This document shows, one piece after another, positions 36,910 to 48,174 of a DNA stretch of 62,224 nucleotides. Made by a program: the position numbers and the translations under genes. Below the pieces are notes generated by a model that saw only the letters and a list, made by a program, of their open reading frames with translations, did no database searches and was not told the DNA's origin. The DNA is from Acidobacteriota bacterium (GTDB taxonomy: Bacteria; Acidobacteriota; JAAYUB01): NCBI GenBank assembly GCA_029565065.1, contig JAKQOW010000148.1, positions 1 to 62,224 on the forward strand, given 5' to 3'. Positions within the stretch are counted from its first letter, which is position 1; each line of letters starts with the position of its first letter.

Positions 36910-36926
<17 letters not shown>
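35865..36926 (-). CDS. tsaD: tRNA N6-adenosine threonylcarbamoyltransferase
   Basis: A 353-residue enzyme that, with TsaB and TsaE, adds the threonylcarbamoyl group of t6A37 to tRNAs reading ANN codons. ASKHA-fold motifs: [13 protein letters not shown], the metal site [15 protein letters not shown] and FSFSGLKTA. Length is typical. The start overlaps the mtnA stop by 17 bp, and it is the last gene of the murG-mraY-PBP-mtnA-tsaD run. Confidence -1.
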
Positions 36927-37965
<1,039 letters not shown>

Positions 37966-37980
37966 GGAGCCTCCGTCCCC

Positions 37981-40296
37981 TCAGTCCAGATCCTCTTCGA
38001 TCACCTTGCGGCGGGGCCCGATCACCGGCTCGCCGGACGTCGGCGCCTTCGACAAATAGGGTTCGGTCCCGGCCGGAAACCGCTCGGGCGGATGATTCTT
38101 CAGGTAGTCCGTCATGAAGTCGATCCAGATGGGCAGGGCGACGCGAGCGCCCGTCTCATCGTCGCCCAGCGATTTCTTCTCGTCGAACCCCACCCAGGCG
38201 CCGGCGGTCACCGACGGAGTGAATCCGATGAACCAGGAATCGGTGAAATCATTCGTGGTGCCCGTCTTGCCCGCGCACGGCGCGCCCAGGGACTTGGCCT
38301 TCTGGGACGTCCCGAACTCCACCGAGCCGCGCAGCATCGAGATCATGTCCCGGGCCGTGTCGCCGGGGATGACCTCGTGCACGTTCTTTTTATGCTCTTC
38401 GAGAACGTTGCCATGATAGTCCTCGATGCGCTGGATGAAGTACGGCTCCATTCGGTAGCCGTCGTTGGGGAACGTGGAGAAGGCCGACACCTGCTCCAGC
38501 AGCGTGATCTCGAATGCGCCGAGAGCGATCGAGGGATACGGCCGCAACTGGGATGTGATGCCGAATTTGCGGGCGGTCCGAATGACATTGGGGATGCCGA
38601 CCGCCAGTCCGATGCGCACCGCGGGGACGTTGATGGATTCCGCCAGTGCCTGTCGCAACGTGATGTTTCCCTTGAAATCTTCGGTGTAATTTCGCGGCGC
38701 GTATTCGACGCCGAGGTCGTCGACGAGGCTCAACGGCTCGTCGAGCACGACGTCGTCCGGCGTGGCACCGGCGAGCAGCGCGGTGGTGTAGACGAACGGC
38801 TTGAAGGTGGAGCCGGTTTGCCGCTTGGCCTGGACTGCCCGATTGAATTTGCTCAACGTCCAGTCGAAGCCCCCCACCAGCGCCTTGATGGCGCCCGTCC
38901 GGTTCTCGAGGGCCAGGAAGGCGCCCTGCACCGCCGGAACCTGCTCCAGGGACAGCTCCAGCTTTCGCTGGCCGGGGTGTATCTTGACCACCCGGAATTC
39001 GGCCAGATCGCCCCGCCGCACCACCTGATCCACCGCCTTGCGGCGCGTCCACTTGATCCCGTCACGCCCCAATTCGCCGGTGTAGTCGGCGATCATCACC
39101 ACTGCCCGATCCGGCCCGGCCTCAAGCACCAACCCGGTGCGGACGGTCCCCGCCACCGGATCGTCCCGCCAGTCCGGCAGGCGGTACCGATCGAGCCGCA
39201 GGCTGGGATCCTCGTCCAACAGGTTGCGGAGCTTGTTCCGCCAACCTTTCCGCCGGTCGTACAACCGCAGCCCTTCGCTCATGGTGCGCTCGCTGCTGGC
39301 CTGCATCTCCCGGTTGAGGGTCGTGTGCACCTTCAGGCCCTCGGTAAAAATCTGTTTGTTGGAATAATTGCGCTGCAGGTACTGGCGCACCATCTCCACG
39401 AAGTAGCCGGCGAAATTCTTGTCCATCTCCTTGCCGACGATCCGAAGCGGTTCCTTCTGGGCCGCCTCCAGCTGGGCCGTGGTGATGAAGCCCTCGTCGC
39501 CCATCTCCTTCAACACCAGGTTGCGCCGGCTCCTGGCGTTTTCGGGCGAGAGCAGCGGCGAATAGCGCCGCGGGTTCTTGATGATCGCCGCCAAGAGAGC
39601 GCATTCGGACAAGGTGAGTTCCTTCACCGACTTGTCGAAATAGAACTCCGACGCCGAGGCAATGCCGTAATTGCCGTGGGCGAAATAGATCTTGTTGGCG
39701 TAGAAGGCGAAAATGCGGTCCTTGGAATAGTTCTTCTCGATCTGGATGGCCAGGATCGCTTCCTTGATCTTGCGCTCGAAGCTGACTTCCGGGCTCAGGA
39801 ACAGCAGCTTGCTGAGCTGCTGGGTGATAGTGCTGGCGCCCCGGACGATTTTCATGTGAAACAGGTCGAGAATGGCCGATTGGATGATGCGCTGGATGTC
39901 GATGCCGAAATGGCTGTTGAAGCTCTTGTCCTCGATGGCGATCACCGCCTGCTTGAATTGCGGGGGGATGTCGTTGGGGGAGACCAGCTTGCGGCGCTCG
40001 AGATAGAGTTGGCCGATGGCGGTGTTGTCGTCGGCGAAGATTTCCGTCACCACGCTGGGCTGGTAATCCTCCAGCGCCTCCACCTCGGGCAGGTCCACCA
40101 CGTAGCTGAGATAGAAACCGACAAGGACCCCCAGCGAGACGAAGAGGATCAGCAGCATGGTGTACGCCACCCAGAAGACGAACCGGCGGCTGCGCCGCCG
40201 AGTTTCCGGCGTGATTTCCGGCTGTGCTTCCGCCGGCTGCACGTCCTCCGCTGAAGGGTCCCGGTCGACGGGTTGGTCTTGGTATTCGTCAGTCAA
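37981..40296 (-). CDS. bifunctional penicillin-binding protein 1A (class A PBP)
   Basis: A 771-residue membrane-anchored peptidoglycan synthase: cytoplasmic tail (1-38), one membrane helix (about 39-63), a GT51 glycosyltransferase with catalytic E122 in IEDKSFNSHFG and RGASTITQQL, then a transpeptidase with S496-x-x-K499 (GSTFKPF), S554-x-N556 and K677-T-G (GKTGTTND). It polymerises lipid II made by the adjacent mraY and murG products and crosslinks it. A gap of 30 bp separates it from mraY. Confidence -1.
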   Translation of the reverse strand: MTDEYQDQPVDRDPSAEDVQPAEAQPEITPETRRRSRRFVFWVAYTMLLILFVSLGVLVGFYLSYVVDLPEVEALEDYQPSVVTEIFADDNTAIGQLYLERRKLVSPNDIPPQFKQAVIAIEDKSFNSHFGIDIQRIIQSAILDLFHMKIVRGASTITQQLSKLLFLSPEVSFERKIKEAILAIQIEKNYSKDRIFAFYANKIYFAHGNYGIASASEFYFDKSVKELTLSECALLAAIIKNPRRYSPLLSPENARSRRNLVLKEMGDEGFITTAQLEAAQKEPLRIVGKEMDKNFAGYFVEMVRQYLQRNYSNKQIFTEGLKVHTTLNREMQASSERTMSEGLRLYDRRKGWRNKLRNLLDEDPSLRLDRYRLPDWRDDPVAGTVRTGLVLEAGPDRAVVMIADYTGELGRDGIKWTRRKAVDQVVRRGDLAEFRVVKIHPGQRKLELSLEQVPAVQGAFLALENRTGAIKALVGGFDWTLSKFNRAVQAKRQTGSTFKPFVYTTALLAGATPDDVVLDEPLSLVDDLGVEYAPRNYTEDFKGNITLRQALAESINVPAVRIGLAVGIPNVIRTARKFGITSQLRPYPSIALGAFEITLLEQVSAFSTFPNDGYRMEPYFIQRIEDYHGNVLEEHKKNVHEVIPGDTARDMISMLRGSVEFGTSQKAKSLGAPCAGKTGTTNDFTDSWFIGFTPSVTAGAWVGFDEKKSLGDDETGARVALPIWIDFMTDYLKNHPPERFPAGTEPYLSKAPTSGEPVIGPRRKVIEEDLD

Positions 40297-40326
40297 GGTG
40301 TTCCGTACCGTCCTTTCCTGATCCGC

Positions 40327-41433
40327 TTAGCGCAATTTTAACGAAAGCGCGGCCAAGATGGTCAGCAAAATCGAAATGATCCAAAGTCGGGTCACCACCT
40401 TGGGCTCGGCCACGCCCTTGTGCGTCAGGCTGTGGTGGATCGGCGCCCGCAGAAAGATCCGCCGGCCGAGCCGCATGCCCACCTTCTCCTGGAGCAGCGA
40501 GGAGCCGATCATCGCCACGAAGACACCGCCCACGATGGGGAACAGCATCTCCTGCCGGGTCAGGAACGCCAGCGCGGCCAGACTGCCGCCCAGCGCCAGA
40601 GAGCCGGTGTCGCCCATGAACACTTCGGCGGGGTAGGTGTTGTACCAGAGAAATCCGAGCAGGGCGCCGATCAGCGCGCCGCAGAACACGGCCAGTTCGC
40701 CGCTCCCCGGAAAATAGGGGAACAGGAGGTAGCTCGACAGGACCGTGTTTCCCAGGATGTAACTGAAGATGCCGTACAGCGACAGGGTCATGATGGACGG
40801 CCCGCTCACCAGGCCGTCGAGCCCGTCGGTGATGTTCACCGCGTTCACGATGGAAAAGTACGCAAACACGATGAATGCGGCAAACAGGAGCGGGGCGGGT
40901 TCGAACACGGCGTTCTTGACGAACGGCAGGAGCACCGGCGTGCGCCATGCCGCCGGCACCGGGTTCCAGGACGAGATGAAGAACAGGGCAAACGGCACGA
41001 TGAACAGGAGCTGCATGAACGTCTTGGCCATCTGCCCCAGCCCGAACAGGGAGGACTTGAAGCGGACCTTCTGGAGGTCGTCCAGGTAGCCCACCAGTCC
41101 GAAGTAGAGGAAGGCGGCCACGGCAACGAGCAGGTAGGCGCTGTTCCAGTCGCCCCACAGCAGCAGGGCCAGCATGGCGGCCAGAATGATGAGCAATCCG
41201 CCGCCGGTGGGCGTGCCGCGCTTGGAGCTGGCGTCCAGAGAGGCGTAATCGCCGCCCGTGTCGCGGAACCGCCGCCGGTAGAGGGCGACGATGACGGGAT
41301 GTCCGAAGATCATGACGAACAGGAGAGCGGTGATCGCCGCCAGCATCGTCCGGAATGTGAGGTACTCAAACAGCCTGAAATATCCATAGGATATGCCGTA
41401 TTGCTTCAACAGATGCAAGATGATGATGGACAC
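40327..41433 (-). CDS. mraY: phospho-N-acetylmuramoyl-pentapeptide-transferase
   Basis: A 368-residue polytopic enzyme that makes lipid I from UDP-MurNAc-pentapeptide and undecaprenyl phosphate. Signature motifs: KRGTPTGGGLLI, GYLDDL (D118/D119), NITDGLDGL, FMGDTGSLAL (D275) and the cytoplasmic His motif HHSLTHKG (333-340). I chose the GTG at 41433, which gives the family length; the frame continues upstream but there overlaps murG. It follows murG by 34 bp. Confidence -1.
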   Translation of the reverse strand: MSIIILHLLKQYGISYGYFRLFEYLTFRTMLAAITALLFVMIFGHPVIVALYRRRFRDTGGDYASLDASSKRGTPTGGGLLIILAAMLALLLWGDWNSAYLLVAVAAFLYFGLVGYLDDLQKVRFKSSLFGLGQMAKTFMQLLFIVPFALFFISSWNPVPAAWRTPVLLPFVKNAVFEPAPLLFAAFIVFAYFSIVNAVNITDGLDGLVSGPSIMTLSLYGIFSYILGNTVLSSYLLFPYFPGSGELAVFCGALIGALLGFLWYNTYPAEVFMGDTGSLALGGSLAALAFLTRQEMLFPIVGGVFVAMIGSSLLQEKVGMRLGRRIFLRAPIHHSLTHKGVAEPKVVTRLWIISILLTILAALSLKLR

Positions 41434-41467
41434 GCCTTCCCTGCTCCCGCCGGCTGCCGGCGCCGGC

Positions 41468-43447
41468 TCAAGACAATTTGTCGTACAGCTCCCGATAGCT
41501 TTCCCGAATGCTGAATTCGGGCTTGAAGCTGGACGTCGTGATGAGGATTTCCTTGACGAACTGGCGGACGCGGTCCATGTCTTCGCGGCGGATACGGCCC
41601 GCCGCCAGCGCCCGCTGAATGCCGCTGAGAACCGCTTGACGCAGGCGCACGTTGCGGGCGAACCGGAACCGATCCACCATGTTGAAGTAATCGTCCAGTG
41701 GAAAGAACAGCGGCAGCACCTGGATGACCGCGGCATGCACCTCGGACACCTCGAACCGCCTGGCAGCGAGGGCGCGCAGCCGCAGTAGGATATCCGCATG
41801 ACCGGCCAGTCGGTCGAAGTACTGCCCGGCCAGCGCCGCGGCGCCGGCGCGCACCTCGAAATACGAATCGTCCAGTCCGCGCCGGACCAGGCTCACCACC
41901 ATTCCGTAATCCACGTCCATCTCGCGGATCGCCGCCAGTGCGTTCCGTCGGATGAATCCGTTACCGCTCTCGAAAAAGCCGTACAAGTCGGACACCTTGT
42001 CGGTGCGCTGCAGCGCGCCGCACAGCTTGATGCCGCGGTTGACGATCTGCCAGTCCGGCGACTTGAGGTCGGTGTCCACCTGGATCCCGTAGTAGCGGCG
42101 GTAGAGACTCCCCGGCGGCTCGGTGCGAAGGAAGGCCGTGAGCGCATCGCTCTGCTTCTGGATCTTCAACCCCTTGGGCAACTCGAACTCCAGCACGTAA
42201 TCCACTTCCCGCCCCGCGAGGAGGCGGCCCACCGTGTCGCAGATCTTCTCCTTGAAATCACGGATGAAGAACCGGCCGGCCTGCTCGCCCAGACGGGCCA
42301 GGCGGGCGGAATCCGCCATCAGCGCCAGCAGGAGATCGAGGAACTCCCGGTGGACCACGTAATCGACACCGTCCGGGCCCGGGCGTTCGAAGCAAACCTC
42401 GCAGCCGCCGCGTTCCGCCAGGCTGATGGCGTTGAGTTCCTGATGGTCGCCCGGCAATCCGCGTTTGGGAATGACGATGGCCGGTTTGCCCAGCGCCGCC
42501 AGTTCGGCGAGGGTGCCGGCACCGGCCCGGCTCACCACCAGGTCGGCGGCATGGAGGTAATCGACGATTTGATGGAGGTACGGAGTCAGGCGATATTCCA
42601 ACAGGCCGTCGGTGGAGTGGCCCGCCAGTCCATCCGTCCCGGAAACCGGCGTCAGAGCGATGCCGCTGCGGGCTTGCGCCAGCGCCCGGGTATCCGCCCA
42701 GGCGTCATATTCGCCGGTGGCCAGCCCCGCCGCGTGGACCAGCACGATCCGGCGTCCGCACCGGGCGAGCTCCGGCAGCGACTCGGCGATCAGACGGTTG
42801 ATGGATCGGGATCCCATGGATCCGCCGTACGCCAGCAGCATCAGGGCGTCCGGCGGAACGCCGAGGCGTGCGCGGATGGCCCCGCGATCGGCGGCGGTCG
42901 TAAACACGTCCCGCACGGGATAACCGGTGTACACGCAGCGCTGGTTCCAGATGTAGTAAGGGGTTTCGGGAAAGCTGACCAGCACCGCGTGGGCGAACAG
43001 CGAGGCGATCCGGTTCATGAGCCCCGGGTAGAGGTTCTGCTCGTCCACCACCAGGCGGGATCGCACGAATGGCCGCAGCAGGAACGACGCCAGCGTGATG
43101 GGCGCGCTGACATAGCCGCCCGCGGCAAGGATCAGATGCGGACGAAACTTCAGCAGGATGGGGATGGACTGCAGGACGCCCCGCCCGATATGGAAGAGCG
43201 CCCGGGCCATCGCGGCCGGCTGCAGGCCGCTCCACGGGGCGCTGTCGATGTAGCGGATCGGCAGACCGTGAGCCGGAACGATTCGTTCCTCGGCCCGGCC
43301 GCGAATTCCCACATACTGAACGTCGCCGACGGGGAACCGGCTCCGGAGGATCTCGAGGAGGGCCAGCGTGGGATACACGTGACCGCCGGTACCGCCACCG
43401 GTCAACAGCACCTTCATTGTTTCGGGATGCTTATGTTGGTCGCTCAT
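41468..43447 (-). CDS. murG: MurG glycosyltransferase with HEAT-like C-terminal extension
   Basis: A 659-residue protein, nearly twice the usual MurG (about 360). Residues 1-410 are a complete MurG: GGGTGGHVYPT (17-27), GGYVSAP, DEQNLYPGLMNR, SRAGAGTLAELAALGKP and DHQELNA. It adds GlcNAc to lipid I to give lipid II on the inner face of the membrane. Residues about 455-600 are a helical repeat region with HEAT-like units (FFESGNGFIRRNALAAI, GLDDSYFEVRAGAAALAG), followed by a further helical tail. The frame is continuous, with no sign of a broken junction. The extension could be a docking platform for the mraY/PBP products (inference). It is divergent from nuoA. Confidence -1.
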   Translation of the reverse strand: MSDQHKHPETMKVLLTGGGTGGHVYPTLALLEILRSRFPVGDVQYVGIRGRAEERIVPAHGLPIRYIDSAPWSGLQPAAMARALFHIGRGVLQSIPILLKFRPHLILAAGGYVSAPITLASFLLRPFVRSRLVVDEQNLYPGLMNRIASLFAHAVLVSFPETPYYIWNQRCVYTGYPVRDVFTTAADRGAIRARLGVPPDALMLLAYGGSMGSRSINRLIAESLPELARCGRRIVLVHAAGLATGEYDAWADTRALAQARSGIALTPVSGTDGLAGHSTDGLLEYRLTPYLHQIVDYLHAADLVVSRAGAGTLAELAALGKPAIVIPKRGLPGDHQELNAISLAERGGCEVCFERPGPDGVDYVVHREFLDLLLALMADSARLARLGEQAGRFFIRDFKEKICDTVGRLLAGREVDYVLEFELPKGLKIQKQSDALTAFLRTEPPGSLYRRYYGIQVDTDLKSPDWQIVNRGIKLCGALQRTDKVSDLYGFFESGNGFIRRNALAAIREMDVDYGMVVSLVRRGLDDSYFEVRAGAAALAGQYFDRLAGHADILLRLRALAARRFEVSEVHAAVIQVLPLFFPLDDYFNMVDRFRFARNVRLRQAVLSGIQRALAAGRIRREDMDRVRQFVKEILITTSSFKPEFSIRESYRELYDKLS

Positions 43448-43482
43448 CCGTCCGCGCCGGGCTGGAACTCAGCTACCGTGGC

Positions 43483-43511
43483 AACATAACCCAAAGCGCC
43501 CCTCTTTGCAA
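43483..43511 (-). promoter_or_regulatory. promoter of murG operon
   Basis: On the minus strand TTGCAA (43511-43506), 17 bp, TATGTT (43488-43483). Predicted start about 43476, roughly 30 nt before the murG ATG. Both hexamers match 4/6. Confidence -1.
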
Positions 43512-43596
43512 CTGTGTTGCGAAGGCCGAAGGACAGGCGCCATCGGGTCGCCGGGACCGTCCCGGGCAGTCCGGATCAAGATCGCTGAATTTTTAA

Positions 43597-43626
43597 TTGT
43601 CAAATCTTCAACCGTGACAGTACAAT
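43597..43626 (+). promoter_or_regulatory. promoter of the nuo operon
   Basis: TTGTCA (43597-43602, 5/6), 18 bp, TACAAT (43621-43626, 5/6), giving a start near 43633 and a 30-nt leader to nuoA. One of the strongest promoter matches in the window. Confidence -1.
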
Positions 43627-43662
43627 GGCCATCGGACTCACCATCGACGCGAGGGCACCGGC

Positions 43663-44022
43663 ATGACGGACCCGACAGCCATCTCGATCGTGACTTACCT
43701 GGGGATCGTGGGCGGATTGGTCGCCTTCATGATCGCCGGATCGGTCATGCTCGGCCCTCGTCGTCGCTCGCCCGTCAAGGACGAGCCGTTCGAATGCGGC
43801 ATCGGCGACATCCAGCCCTTCTCGGGCCGCTTCACCATCAAGTTCTATCTGGTCGCACTGCTCTTCCTGCTGTTCGACGTGGAAATCGCCTTCCTGTATC
43901 CCTGGGCGACCATCTTCAGGAAGCTCGGCGTGTTCGGCCTTGTCGAGATGGGAATCTTCCTCGCCGTGGTGGTAGCCGGCCTGGTCTTCGCCTGGAAGAA
44001 AGGAGCGCTGCAATGGGATTGA
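43663..44022 (+). CDS. nuoA: NADH-quinone oxidoreductase subunit A
   Basis: A 119-residue membrane subunit with three helices. The conserved loop FECGIGDIQPFSGRFTIKFYLVA (shown in part: PFECGIGD) and LLFDVEIAFLYPW are diagnostic; the Cys of the loop lies at the quinone site. It opens the complex I operon and overlaps nuoB by 10 bp. Confidence -1.
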   Translation: MTDPTAISIVTYLGIVGGLVAFMIAGSVMLGPRRRSPVKDEPFECGIGDIQPFSGRFTIKFYLVALLFLLFDVEIAFLYPWATIFRKLGVFGLVEMGIFLAVVVAGLVFAWKKGALQWD

Positions 44023-44501
44023 AGCGGATCGTCACCCGGGTTTTCGGTGACGACAGCTTCGTCACCACTAAGTTGGACGCCGCCATCGGCTGGTCGCGCA
44101 AGTACTCCCTCTTCATGTACCCGTTCGTCACCGCCTGCTGCGGCATGGAATACATGTCGGTGTCGAGTTCCCACTACGACCTGGATCGGTTCGGCGCGGC
44201 GTTTCCCCGCTTCTCGCCTCGGCAGGCCGACGTGCTGATCGTGGTGGGCACCATCTCCCACAAGATCGCCCCCGTCCTCAGCCGGGTCTATGAGCAGATG
44301 ACCGAACCGAAATGGGTGATCGCGTTCGGCGTCTGCACGTGCACCGGCGGCTTCTACGACAACTACGCCACGGTCCAGGGGATCGACACCCTCATTCCCG
44401 TGGACATCTACATCCCGGGGTGCCCGCCGCGTCCCGAAACCGTCATCCAGGGCATCATGATGCTGCAGGACAAAATCCAGAAACAGAGGCAGGAGTACTG
44501 A
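44013..44501 (+). CDS. nuoB: NADH-quinone oxidoreductase subunit B
   Basis: A 162-residue peripheral subunit that carries cluster N2, the last electron donor to quinone. Ligands: tandem C42-C43 in TACCGMEYM, C108 in FGVCTCTGG and C137 in PGCPPRPE. AAAGGAG precedes the ATG at 44013; a longer upstream frame covers nuoA and is not the real start. Confidence -1.
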   Translation: MGLKRIVTRVFGDDSFVTTKLDAAIGWSRKYSLFMYPFVTACCGMEYMSVSSSHYDLDRFGAAFPRFSPRQADVLIVVGTISHKIAPVLSRVYEQMTEPKWVIAFGVCTCTGGFYDNYATVQGIDTLIPVDIYIPGCPPRPETVIQGIMMLQDKIQKQRQEY

Positions 44502-44503
44502 GC

Positions 44504-44980
44504 ATGGGTCGCGCCACCGAGATCCTCCGCGCCCGGTTCGCCGACTGCTTTCTCGACGCCCACGAACAGCACGGCGACGAGACCGTCGTGCTCCGCCCCG
44601 CGGGGATCGCTGCGGTCGCCGCATTTCTCCGCTCCGACGCCGAGCTCCTGTTCAACGTCCTGATGGACGTGACCGCCGTCGATTACCCCGGCCGGACGCC
44701 CCGCTTCGAGGTGGTCTACCACTTCTACTCCCTGCCCCGCCGGGCTCGCCTGCGCATCAAGCTCCCGGTGCCCGAGGATCAACCGGAGGTGGACTCCCTG
44801 ACCCCGCTCTGGAAAAGCGCCAATTGGTACGAGCGGGAGGTCTGGGACATGTTCGGCATCCGCTTCCGGGGGCACCCGAACCTGAAGCGGATCCTCATGT
44901 ACGAGGCATTTGAGGGGCACCCGCTCCGCAAAGACTACCCGATCAAGAAGCGCCAGCCGCTGATCGGACCCATGAATTGA
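44504..44980 (+). CDS. nuoC: NADH-quinone oxidoreductase subunit C
   Basis: A 158-residue 30-kDa-type subunit of the hydrophilic arm. DVTAVDYPGRTPRFEVVYHF and NWYEREVWDMFGI, then EGHPLRKDYP, are the family signatures. It starts 2 bp after nuoB with AGGAG upstream. It is separate from nuoD, not fused as in E. coli. Confidence -1.
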   Translation: MGRATEILRARFADCFLDAHEQHGDETVVLRPAGIAAVAAFLRSDAELLFNVLMDVTAVDYPGRTPRFEVVYHFYSLPRRARLRIKLPVPEDQPEVDSLTPLWKSANWYEREVWDMFGIRFRGHPNLKRILMYEAFEGHPLRKDYPIKKRQPLIGPMN

Positions 44981-44986
44981 GGTGGT

Positions 44987-46381
44987 ATGGCGGACGATAT
45001 GAAGCAGGATCCCGAGGTCGAGCGCCGTGACAACCCGGCGGCGGCCGCCGCCGAGGATGACGATGACGCCCGCCGGATGGTGATCAACATCGGCCCGTCA
45101 CACCCGGCGATGCACGGCATCATCCGCATCGTGACCGAGCTCGAAGGGGAGACGGTTCGCAAGGCCGAGATCGAGATCGGCTACCTGCACCGTGCGTTCG
45201 AGAAAAGCGCCGAACATGTGGGCTGGAACGGCGTCATGCCGTATACCGATCGGCTGAACTACGTCTCGCCCTTGATCAACAACTTCGGGTACTGCATGGC
45301 GGTGGAGAAACTGATGGGCATCCGTCCGCCGGAGCGGGCGGAGTACATCCGCACCATCATGGCCGAGCTGTCCCGCGTCGGCGACCACCTCACCTGCGTC
45401 GGCGCCTCGGCCATGGAGCTGAACGCCTTCACCGCGTTCCTCTACTTCATGGCCGCCCGCGAACTCATCTATGAGCTGGTGGAAGACGTCACCGGCGCCC
45501 GGATCACCATCGCCTACGGCCGGGTGGGCGGCGTCCGCTCCGACCTCCCGGAGGGGTTCATCCCCAAGGCGCTCGGTTTCTTCAAGACCATCCGCAAGAA
45601 CATCGCCGAGGTGCACGGCCTGCTGACCCGCAACCGGATCTTCTACGACCGGATGCGCGACACCGGCGTGATCCATGCCGCCGACGCCCTCGACTACGGC
45701 ATCATGGGCCCCTTCCTCCGCGGCACCGGAGTCGCCCACGACCTGCGCAAGGCCGAACCGTACCACATGTACTCCCGGGTGGAATTCGTCGTGCCCACCG
45801 GCACGCGAGGCGACAACTACGACCGGTATCTCGTCCGGATGGAGGAGATGGAGCAGAGCCTGCGCATCTGCGAGCAGTGCTTCAAGCAGATGGCGCCCGG
45901 CACCCACCAGGCGGACATTCCGCCCGAGTACCTTGACGCCAACCAGATGGTGGATGCGGCCAAGCACGCCCGAACCGAATGCCTGATCGACCGGGAAGCC
46001 CGCCTCAGCCCGAACATGGAAGGCCAGGAGCACCGCCACAAGCGCCAGGTGATCGCCGACGACAAAACCGCGGCCATGCCCTCCCTGGGCAAGACGTACA
46101 GCAACATCGAGTCGCTGATGAACCACTTCATGCTCGTCATGAACTGTCACGGCATCCGTCCGCCCGCCGGCGAGGCCTACGCCGCCGTGGAGGGCGCCAA
46201 CGGCGAGCTGGGTTTCTACGCGGTGAGCGACGGCACCGGCTACCCCCACCGGGTGCGGGTGCATCCGCCCTGCTTCCCCATCGTGGCCTCGCTGGAGCAG
46301 GTCCTGGTGGGCGGGATGGTGGCCGACATCATCGCCACCTTCGGCAGTGTCAACATGATCGGCGGCGAGTTGGACCGGTGA
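44987..46381 (+). CDS. nuoD: NADH-quinone oxidoreductase subunit D
   Basis: A 464-residue 49-kDa subunit, related to the large subunit of NiFe hydrogenases but without metal ligands, forming the quinone cavity with NuoB. Motifs: GPSHPAMHG, GYLHRAFEK and GDHLTCVG; the C-terminus ends in FGSVNMIGGELDR. The N-terminus has an acidic/Ala-rich tail (about 1-28) that is longer than usual. Six bases separate it from nuoC. Confidence -1.
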   Translation: MADDMKQDPEVERRDNPAAAAAEDDDDARRMVINIGPSHPAMHGIIRIVTELEGETVRKAEIEIGYLHRAFEKSAEHVGWNGVMPYTDRLNYVSPLINNFGYCMAVEKLMGIRPPERAEYIRTIMAELSRVGDHLTCVGASAMELNAFTAFLYFMAARELIYELVEDVTGARITIAYGRVGGVRSDLPEGFIPKALGFFKTIRKNIAEVHGLLTRNRIFYDRMRDTGVIHAADALDYGIMGPFLRGTGVAHDLRKAEPYHMYSRVEFVVPTGTRGDNYDRYLVRMEEMEQSLRICEQCFKQMAPGTHQADIPPEYLDANQMVDAAKHARTECLIDREARLSPNMEGQEHRHKRQVIADDKTAAMPSLGKTYSNIESLMNHFMLVMNCHGIRPPAGEAYAAVEGANGELGFYAVSDGTGYPHRVRVHPPCFPIVASLEQVLVGGMVADIIATFGSVNMIGGELDR

Positions 46382-46420
46382 GTCGTTCGACCGCCGGCCG
46401 AAACGTGCAAGGATAGCGCC

Positions 46421-46888
46421 ATGGAGCTTTCGGACCAGTTGAAACAGACGCTCGACGCGCTCAAGGAGCAGTTCCCGAACGGACTCAGCGTCCTGATGCC
46501 CGCCCTGCACGCTGTCCAGGCGGCGCACAACCACATTCCCGCAGAGCTGGAACAGCCGCTCGCCGCCTATCTGGCCATCCCCGCCGAGATCGTCCACGAG
46601 GTGAGCACGTTTTATTTCATGTTCAACAACCGGCCGGTGGGCCGCCATCACATCTATATCTGCGGCAACCTGTCCTGCTGGCTGCGCGGCGCCGAGACGC
46701 TGCGCGACCACCTGGCCGATCGGCTGGGGATCCAGCCGGGTGAAACGACCGCCGACGGTCGTATCACCCTGTCGGTGGTCGAGTGTCTGGGCATGTGCGA
46801 TCATGCCCCGGTCATGCTGTTGGACGGCGAGTTCCACCCGGACCTGACAGTGGAAACCGTCGACCGGATTCTGGCCGGTCTGTCATAG
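46421..46888 (+). CDS. nuoE: NADH-quinone oxidoreductase subunit E
   Basis: A 155-residue thioredoxin-fold subunit holding the [2Fe-2S] cluster N1a: C81, C86, C122 and C126. STFYFMF fits the family. The gene lies 39 bp after nuoD. Confidence -1.
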   Translation: MELSDQLKQTLDALKEQFPNGLSVLMPALHAVQAAHNHIPAELEQPLAAYLAIPAEIVHEVSTFYFMFNNRPVGRHHIYICGNLSCWLRGAETLRDHLADRLGIQPGETTADGRITLSVVECLGMCDHAPVMLLDGEFHPDLTVETVDRILAGLS

Positions 46889-46894
46889 AGGAAT

Positions 46895-48172
<1,278 letters not shown>

Positions 48173-48174
48173 CC

